Shown here: positions 58,352 to 64,000 of the stretch, piece by piece
Layout: every line of letters starts with the position of its first letter
Position numbering within the stretch: the first letter of the stretch is position 1
DNA from: Halolamina litorea
GTDB taxonomy: Archaea; Halobacteriota; Halobacteria; Halobacteriales; Haloferacaceae
Direction: 5' to 3'
Length of the DNA: 64,000 nucleotides
Assembly: GCF_026616205.1 (NCBI RefSeq)
Contig: NZ_JANHGR010000001.1
Span: 310,001 to 374,000 of the forward strand
Translations under genes and position numbers: made by a program
The notes under the pieces: generated by a model
Databases searched by the model: none
Told to the model about the DNA's origin: nothing
The model's input: only the letters and a program-made list of their open reading frames with translations

Positions 58352-58564
58352 TCAGCCCGTGTCCTGCGGGTCGAAGAAGTAGTAGGCGGCAGCCATCAAG
58401 GTCCCCATCACCACCGCGTCGGTAATCGTCGACTCGTTCGTCAACGCGCCAAACGCGAGGACGGCGAGAGCCGACACGAAGCCAACGCGAACGGCGAATC
58501 CGGAACGGGAGCCGCTTTGCCCCCGGCCCTTGATCCACCGGTACGCTCGTCGGAGGCTGTTCAT
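58352..58564 (-). CDS. Small two-span membrane protein, 70 aa
   Basis: A basic N-terminus (RRAYRWIKGRGQSGSRSGFA) is followed by two hydrophobic stretches (VGFVSALAVLAFGAL; ITDAVVMGTLMAAAYYFF). Function unknown. It follows the acyltransferase gene in the same direction. Confidence 0.6.
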   Translation of the reverse strand: MNSLRRAYRWIKGRGQSGSRSGFAVRVGFVSALAVLAFGALTNESTITDAVVMGTLMAAAYYFFDPQDTG

Positions 58565-58571
58565 GGCGGAT

Positions 58572-59477
58572 TTACTGCGCGTCCGGCGGCTGCAGGTCGC
58601 GCTGGAACTCGTCGAACACGTCCAAATCGCCGGATAGCTCGTAGTCGATCCGTCGCTCCTCCTTGTTCCGCGCCAAGCGGTCCTCCATCGGCGCCGCCAC
58701 CGACTCCCAGCCCGGCTTGACCCGCACCGATTTGGCGGGCTGGCCGACCGCGACGTGGTGGGCCGGCACGTCGCCGTCGACGATGGCCTTGGCGCCGACG
58801 ACGGAGTTCTCGCCGAGCTTCGAGCCCGCGCGGACCAGCGTGTCGTAGGTCAGGCGAACGTCGTCCTCGATGATCGTCCGGTAGTTCACGACCTCGGTCT
58901 GGTCGACGATGTCGTGGTCGTGGCTCAGGACCTGCGCGGAGTCCGAAATCGAGACCCGGTCGCCGATCTCCAGCGCGCCGCGGTCGTCGAGGTGGACGTC
59001 GTCGTGGACGACGACGTTGTCGCCGACGCTGATGTTGTGGCCGTAGGTGAAGCTGATCCCCTTGAAGAAGCGGCAGTTCTCCCCCACCTCGTCGAAGAGG
59101 TGTTCGGCGAGCATCTGGCGGAAGCGCAGCGCGAAGGCGACGTTGTCGGCCATCGGCGTGTCGTCGAACTGCCGCCAGAGCCACTGGAGATGCTTCGAGC
59201 GCTGGAAGCGGTCCTCGTCCTTCTCGGCGTAGTACTCCGACTCCAGTGTGGCGTTACAGGGGTCGTACCCCTGCAGGCGGACGCGTTCGGCCGGGCTCAC
59301 GTCGCCGCCGTCCTGCCAGCGTTCGTAGGCCTCGCGGTCGCCGAACAGGTCGACGAGGGTGTCCTGTACCACGTCGCAGGTCTCCTCCTCGGAAGCGAGC
59401 CGCTCGTCGACCTCCTCGATGAAGGCGTCAACCCCTGCCTCGGCGTCCGGCGGGAGCGAGGCGTGGCGTTTGGTCAT
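58572..59477 (-). CDS. Left-handed beta-helix acyltransferase (hexapeptide repeat)
   Basis: A 301-residue protein. The N-terminal 120 residues are helical and unusual; the C-terminal half is hexapeptide repeats (VGDNVVVHDDVHLDDRGALEI; VVGAKAIVDGDVPAHHVAVG), ending in a DapH/MaaA-like AVGQPAKSVRVKPGW. The likely histidine base lies in SHDHDIVDQ. Acceptor unknown (sugar, amino acid or lipid). Confidence 0.85.
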   Translation of the reverse strand: MTKRHASLPPDAEAGVDAFIEEVDERLASEEETCDVVQDTLVDLFGDREAYERWQDGGDVSPAERVRLQGYDPCNATLESEYYAEKDEDRFQRSKHLQWLWRQFDDTPMADNVAFALRFRQMLAEHLFDEVGENCRFFKGISFTYGHNISVGDNVVVHDDVHLDDRGALEIGDRVSISDSAQVLSHDHDIVDQTEVVNYRTIIEDDVRLTYDTLVRAGSKLGENSVVGAKAIVDGDVPAHHVAVGQPAKSVRVKPGWESVAAPMEDRLARNKEERRIDYELSGDLDVFDEFQRDLQPPDAQ

Positions 59478-59587
59478 AGTGGACGGTGGATTGGCGCGGG
59501 CATATGGGTTCGGGTGTTCACACGTCGTGCAACACCTCCCCGCGGTCGGGTCGCATCTATTTGGCACTCGCGGGTGTTGCTGGGCCA

Positions 59588-59791
59588 ATGGCCACGTACG
59601 AACTGCGGGTCACGGGCATGACCTGTGGGAGCTGTGAGTCCATCATCGAACAGCGCGTCGGCGGCCTCGACGGCGTCGAGTCGGTCGATGCCGACGCCGG
59701 CACCGAGTCGGTCGTCGTCGACGGTGAGCCGGGGCTCGAGAAGACTATCGCCAACCGCATCGAGAACACCGGCTACGACGTCGTCGACTGA
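59588..59791 (+). CDS. HMA-domain heavy-metal (copper) binding protein
   Basis: A 67-residue ferredoxin-like protein with the metal motif GMTCGSCESII (CxxC at about 13-16). Such proteins deliver copper to P-type ATPases. ATG at 59588; a longer frame upstream lacks support. Confidence 0.9.
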   Translation: MATYELRVTGMTCGSCESIIEQRVGGLDGVESVDADAGTESVVVDGEPGLEKTIANRIENTGYDVVD

Positions 59792-59903
59792 CCGCAAACG
59801 CGTTTTTCGACGCCACAGCAGTGCCGAGCGACGCCGCGGTTTCGGCGTCGGCGACGACGCCGGTCGTTCAGAAAACGATGGACGTGTTCGCGCGGTACTG
59901 TGT

Positions 59904-61388
59904 CTACGCCAGGAAGACGTGTCGCGGCCGGTCGGCGAGCACGTCACGCCCCCACTGGACCGTGTTGCGGAACGCGTCCGAGCGGAAGAACGCCATCGCG
60001 TCCTCGCGGGCCCGCCACTGGCTCGCGATGAACATGTCGTTCTCGTCCTCGCGGTTGACCATCAGGTCGGTCTCCTGGTGGCCGTCCATGTCCTCCAGCA
60101 GGCCGCCGACGGTGTCGAACTTCTCGACGAAGTCCTCGCGTGAGTCGGGCTTGACGGTGTAGAACATCCCCATCGTCCCGAAGCCGGACTCCTCGCCCGC
60201 ACGAGAGACGACGCCCGGCAGGTCCGAGAGGAACCCTGCGGCCGTCTCGGCGGCGCTGGCGGTGTCCCAAATGCTCACGACCGCGACGCGGTCGGTGTAG
60301 GAGCCCTCGTAGACGGCGGTCTTGACGTGGGTATCGTAGTGCTCGAAGTTCCCGCGGAGGCCGTCGACCTCCTCGCTGATCTCCTCGGGGTCGGCCTCGC
60401 TGTAGAGCACCGTCGCGTAGACGTCCTCGCCGTGGGGCTGGCCGGCGTAGATGTCGAGGTCCTCCAGCGCGCCACGGATGTCGTCTTCGTCCTCCTCGTC
60501 CTCGGCGTCGCCGTCGTCGTGGTGGCTCTCACCATCGTGGTGAGCGTCGCCACCTTCGCCGTGGTGGTGGCCCTCGCTCTCGCCGTGGTGGTGACCACCC
60601 TCCTCCCCGGTCGGGACCGTCTCGCCGTTGAGGTACGCTCCCAGATCCGTCGGCGGGAAGCGTCGGCCGATGAAGAAGGAGCCGAACTCGCCGTACTTCG
60701 AGGTCGCGTCGTCGAAACGGAGTTCGTAGACGATGTCCTTGATGTCGACGGCGTCGCCGGCGAACAGCGTCACGCCCCACTCGAAGTCGTCGAAGCCGAG
60801 CGAGGAGGAGATGATCTGGTCGACCTTCCCGCCCCACTTGCGGGCGGTCTGGCCGTGGCCCTTCATCAGGTCGGCGCGCTCGTCGAAGGGGAGGTCGTAC
60901 CAGTTGACCTCCTCGCCGCGGCGCTTGTCCATCGGGTAGAAGCAGACGTACTCGTCGTCGGGGATCTCCGGCTTGATCTTCCCCTCGATGTACTGCTTGA
61001 GCCCCTCGTCGACCTCCTCCTCGTCCTCGGCGAAGTAGGCGTCGGAGACGTAGCCCGATACTTCCGTCACGGAGACGTAGGAGGTCGCCTGTTCGGTCAC
61101 CGCCCCGAGTGGTGTCCGCTCGAACTGCCGTTCGGCCGTCGAGAGGTGATCGAGGGTCGGTCGCAGGTGCATGATCAGCAGGTCGGCCTTGTCGCCGACG
61201 ACGCTGAACACCGCGGAGGTCCCCTCGTCGGCGTCGACGACGGCCTCGTGGTCCTGCAGGTACTCCACGCCCTCCGAGATCGCCCGCTCGCGCTCCCGTT
61301 CGGGGGCGTCGCGCCAGGCGTCCCAGTCGACGTTCCGGAAGTCGTGGAGGACGAACCATCCCTCGTCGGTCTGCGGCGGCTCGGTCAT
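59904..61388 (-). CDS. pitA: PitA: HemQ (chlorite dismutase-like)-monooxygenase fusion
   Basis: A 494-residue fusion. The N-terminal chlorite-dismutase/HemQ domain (about 1-250) carries MKGHGQTARKWGGKV with the haem-binding His. A histidine-rich linker (HHHGESEGHHHGEGGDAHHD, about 265-290) and acidic stretch lead to a C-terminal ABM-type domain. The HemQ part should decarboxylate coproheme to haem. Haloferax PitA has this architecture. The linker may buffer metal ions. Confidence 0.93.
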   Translation of the reverse strand: MTEPPQTDEGWFVLHDFRNVDWDAWRDAPERERERAISEGVEYLQDHEAVVDADEGTSAVFSVVGDKADLLIMHLRPTLDHLSTAERQFERTPLGAVTEQATSYVSVTEVSGYVSDAYFAEDEEEVDEGLKQYIEGKIKPEIPDDEYVCFYPMDKRRGEEVNWYDLPFDERADLMKGHGQTARKWGGKVDQIISSSLGFDDFEWGVTLFAGDAVDIKDIVYELRFDDATSKYGEFGSFFIGRRFPPTDLGAYLNGETVPTGEEGGHHHGESEGHHHGEGGDAHHDGESHHDDGDAEDEEDEDDIRGALEDLDIYAGQPHGEDVYATVLYSEADPEEISEEVDGLRGNFEHYDTHVKTAVYEGSYTDRVAVVSIWDTASAAETAAGFLSDLPGVVSRAGEESGFGTMGMFYTVKPDSREDFVEKFDTVGGLLEDMDGHQETDLMVNREDENDMFIASQWRAREDAMAFFRSDAFRNTVQWGRDVLADRPRHVFLA

Positions 61389-61542
61389 ACGTTCAGTTCG
61401 GGACCCGGGGGGCTTGGGCGTTGCGTGTCGAGTCGCTCGCCGCTCCCCCCGCCGCCGCCGCCAACGACCCCGATTCTCGCATTCTCAGCCCGTTTCAGCG
61501 GGACCGAAACCCTTTCGGAGAGTCCCCCCCGTACGCTGTACG

Positions 61543-62067
61543 ATGCGGAAGAGCGGCCCACCGAAAGGCCTCATCTCGTACATCGTGCTCGAACTCCTGG
61601 AGGAGAAACCGCGCTACGGCTACGAGATCCTCAAAGAGATCGGCGACATCAGCGGCGGCCACTGGGAGCCCTCCTACGGATCGGTCTACCCGATCCTCTA
61701 CAAGTTCGAGGACAACGGCTGGGCCCAGCGGATCGAACGCGAGGACGAGCCCGACCGGAAGTACTTCGAACTGACTCCCGACGGCGAGGAGGAACTCGCC
61801 GAGAAGCGCGTCGAGACCGGCGGCAAGGCCCGGGAGTTCGCCGACGTGATCCTCGGGTTCTACCACGTCTACGTCGCTTTCGCCACCGACGACCGCTTCG
61901 AGGTCCGCCAGCCCGATTCGGCCTGGCGCTTCGACGAGCAGTTCTCGGCGTGGATCTGTGAGCAGGTGGTCCGCCACCACGAGTACTACTTCGACGACTT
62001 CGAGCGCATCGAGGACACCCCCGAAGAGTTCTACGAGCGGATGGGTGTCGACCGGGACGACGAGTGA
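61543..62067 (+). CDS. PadR-family transcriptional regulator
   Basis: A 174-residue protein with an N-terminal winged helix (KGLISYIVLELLEEKPRYGY; SYGSVYPILYKFEDNGWAQR, with the PadR wing EREDEPDRKYFELTPDGEEE) and a C-terminal dimerisation helix. It probably represses a nearby gene such as the divergent pitA, separated by 154 bases. ATG at 61543. Confidence 0.9.
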   Translation: MRKSGPPKGLISYIVLELLEEKPRYGYEILKEIGDISGGHWEPSYGSVYPILYKFEDNGWAQRIEREDEPDRKYFELTPDGEEELAEKRVETGGKAREFADVILGFYHVYVAFATDDRFEVRQPDSAWRFDEQFSAWICEQVVRHHEYYFDDFERIEDTPEEFYERMGVDRDDE

Positions 62068-62147
62068 CCCGTCGCCCTCAGTCGAGGTAGAGTAATGTAC
62101 CTCGTTCTCGAACGAGTGACGGTGTACCGGCGACGACGGAGGGAGCT

Positions 62148-63011
62148 GTGAGCGTCCAGTCGACGTTCGTCGACGTCGTCGGGACCGATCCGGTCGTTCA
62201 GGGGTTGGCCGGCGGGCTGTTCATCGCGTTGCTCAACGCCCTCGGCGCCGCCATCGTACTGGTCTGGCGGAACCCGACCCGGAAGTGGCTCGACGGCTCG
62301 CTCGGCTTCGCGGCCGGCGTGATGGTGTCTGCGAGCTACACCAGCCTGCTCATCCCCGGGATCGAGTTCGCCGCGGACGCAGACTACCGAGCCGTCGGAC
62401 TCGGCCCGGTCGAACTGTCGGGGATCACGCCCGTGATAATCGGTTTCGCCCTCGGCGTGCTGTTGCTCGACAGCGGCGACCGCTGGGCGCACTACCTGGG
62501 CTTCCTCGTCAGCTCCCGGCTGACGGGGGGTGGCTCCGACGACGACTCGCCCGAAAACGAGGCCCGGCTCATGTCGGTCCTCCTGTTCACCTTGGCGATC
62601 ACCATCCACAACATGCCCGAGGCGCTCGCCGTCGGCGTCGGCTTCGGCGGCGGCGACGTGGCCGAGGGGCTCTCGCTGATGATCGCCATCGGGATCCAGA
62701 ACATCCCCGAAGGGCTCGCTGTCTCGGTCGCGGCGATCAACGCCGGCCTCGGCCGCCGGTGGTACGCCACCATCGCCGGCATCCGTGCCGGACTCGTCGA
62801 GGTCCCGCTCGCACTCCTTGGAGCGTGGGCCGTCGTCGTCGCCGCGCCGCTGCTGCCCTACGCGATGGGGTTCGCCGCTGGCGGAATGCTCTACGTCATC
62901 GTCGACGACATCGTTCCGTCGACGCAGGAGCACGGTAACGAGCGGGTCGCCTCGCTCGGCCTGATGGTCGGCGCCGCCGTGATGCTCACGCTCGACGTGG
63001 TGCTCGGTTGA
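62148..63011 (+). CDS. ZIP-family divalent metal transporter
   Basis: A 287-residue membrane protein, eight spans. The metal-site helices carry HNMPEALAVGVGFGGG and QNIPEGLAVSVAAINAG, and YVIVDDIVPSTQEHG is near the C-terminus. It imports Zn or other divalent cations. GTG at 62148. Confidence 0.93.
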   Translation: MSVQSTFVDVVGTDPVVQGLAGGLFIALLNALGAAIVLVWRNPTRKWLDGSLGFAAGVMVSASYTSLLIPGIEFAADADYRAVGLGPVELSGITPVIIGFALGVLLLDSGDRWAHYLGFLVSSRLTGGGSDDDSPENEARLMSVLLFTLAITIHNMPEALAVGVGFGGGDVAEGLSLMIAIGIQNIPEGLAVSVAAINAGLGRRWYATIAGIRAGLVEVPLALLGAWAVVVAAPLLPYAMGFAAGGMLYVIVDDIVPSTQEHGNERVASLGLMVGAAVMLTLDVVLG

Positions 63012-63048
63012 GACGGACGGGCGGGAGGCTACCGAGGTCCCGCCCCGA

Positions 63049-64000
63049 TCAGTTGAGGTACTGCGGGCCGAACACGACCAGCAGCAGGCAGGCGAGCATC
63101 GCCAGCCCCACGCTGGTGGTCACCGCCCGAGTGGCGGTGTGTTTGTCCTCGATGGGGAGCCGGGAGACGACGGCCTCGACGCTGGCCCGGAGGATGCGCC
63201 CGCCGTCGAGCGGGTACGCCGGGATGCAGTTGAAGATAGCGAGGTTGAGGTTGATCCAGCCGGTCCAAAAGAGGAGGTTCGCCAGCAGGAACACCCCGCC
63301 ACCGAGCGGTTCGAGCGGCCCGGCGATCTCGTAGAAGCCGCGGTTGATCCCGACGAAGCCGGCGAAGTTGTAGCCGGCACCGCCGACGGCGCCGATGAAC
63401 GGCAGGAGCAACACGACCAACACCAGCGCGAGCGCCGATCCGGCCCCGATACCCATGCTGCCATCGCCGCTCAGCAGCGACAGGAAGCCGGCGGCCGGGT
63501 AGTAATCCACGCCGAGGCTACTGGCGCCGATGCCGCCGTAGCCCGACAGCGGCGAGATGCCGAGGTAGCCACCCGACTCGCCCTCGCGGTAGTCCGCGGC
63601 GAGCGTGACGGTCGCCGTCCGGCGTTCCCCGTCGACGACGGCGACGACTTCGACTGACGTGCCCGCTGCCTTCCCGTCGAGCGCCGCGGTCACGTCGGCC
63701 GGGGTCAGCGTCCGCTGGCCGTCGATGCTGAGCACGGTGAACGGCTCACGGCCGGGGAAGCCCGCCGAGTAGTTCAGCGGGTGGTCGGCGGGGTCGGAGG
63801 CGCCGGCTGTCGTGTTCGGCGTGCTGGCGAGTGCGAGTACGCCCATCGGCGCCGTCGTCGTCTCGCCGTCGTCAGTCGTGACGGCGACGGTCGTGCGGTC
63901 GCCGATGGCTTCTCGGAGGCCCTGTTCGGTGCGGACCTCGGTGCCGTTGATGGCGGTGACGGTGTCGTTCACGTCGACGCCGGCAGCGCCTTCGCGGTCG
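63049..64000 (-). CDS. Site-2 protease (M50) with PDZ domain, N-terminus outside window
   Basis: Partial: the frame runs off the right edge. A PDZ-like region (FTVLSIDGQRTLTPADVTAA) is followed by membrane helices and the second M50 motif NCIPAYPLDGGRILRASVEA near 63205. The HExxH motif lies beyond the edge. It cleaves membrane-bound regulators within the bilayer. Confidence 0.88.
   Translation of the reverse strand, partial: DREGAAGVDVNDTVTAINGTEVRTEQGLREAIGDRTTVAVTTDDGETTTAPMGVLALASTPNTTAGASDPADHPLNYSAGFPGREPFTVLSIDGQRTLTPADVTAALDGKAAGTSVEVVAVVDGERRTATVTLAADYREGESGGYLGISPLSGYGGIGASSLGVDYYPAAGFLSLLSGDGSMGIGAGSALALVLVVLLLPFIGAVGGAGYNFAGFVGINRGFYEIAGPLEPLGGGVFLLANLLFWTGWINLNLAIFNCIPAYPLDGGRILRASVEAVVSRLPIEDKHTATRAVTTSVGLAMLACLLLVVFGPQYLN

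Overview
The window is from a haloarchaeon (class Halobacteria). Base composition is GC-rich, most proteins are strongly acidic, many starts look leaderless with a TATA element about 25-30 bases upstream, and the housekeeping genes are archaeal: aIF5A, aIF2 gamma, Rpo7, Spt4, S24e, a Kae1-Bud32 fusion, GTP-dependent dephospho-CoA kinase and a PitA-type HemQ. All functional names come from reading motifs and gene order; no database search was run.

Region 1 (1-11674) is the right part of a provirus, cut by the window edge. A rightward block carries AbrB-type regulators, an FtsK/HerA-type packaging ATPase (3766-4551), a small and a large major capsid protein side by side (5117-6326), and a run of small membrane, spike-like and low-complexity virion proteins. 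This is the gene order of tailless, internal-membrane icosahedral haloviruses (SH1/SNJ1 type). A short leftward control block (10062-11610) has a ribbon-helix-helix protein, a SWIM protein and tiny zinc proteins. It ends against a tRNA-Val(CAC) gene, the likely integration site; the integrase and left end lie outside the window.

Region 2 (11675-33279) is ordinary chromosome. It holds cobalamin adenosyltransferase and glutaredoxin, the complete glycine cleavage set in two parts (gcvPB-gcvPA and gcvH-gcvT), aIF5A with an agmatinase-like enzyme, a translation/transcription cluster (aif2g to kae1-bud32), an XTP/dITP pyrophosphatase, a PIN protein with a tiny partner, and several membrane proteins.

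Region 3 (33280-52879) is a discrete integrated island of about 19.6 kb. A 16-base perfect direct repeat marks both ends. The right copy is the 3' end of tRNA-Thr(GGT); the left copy sits beside a tyrosine recombinase. Inside are two paralogous three-gene operons, each with a GHKL (MutL/MORC-like) ATPase, a 339-341 residue partner and a 230-243 residue partner. They face away from each other around two cytosine-5 DNA methyltransferases, one canonical and one divergent. A Mig-like T:G mismatch glycosylase, a Hel308-like helicase coupled to a DEDD exonuclease, and candidate toxin-antitoxin-like pairs follow. No classical restriction endonuclease is visible. This looks like an uncatalogued, MORC-like-ATPase-based restriction or defence system and is the main discovery candidate.

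Region 4 (52880-64000) returns to chromosome: NadE, tRNA-Gly(CCC) followed by a solo TnpB element flanked by short repeats, about 0.9 kb of gene-free DNA with recurring motifs, a DsrE protein, an acyltransferase, a heavy-metal-binding protein, PitA/HemQ, a PadR regulator, a ZIP transporter, and a site-2 protease that runs off the right edge.
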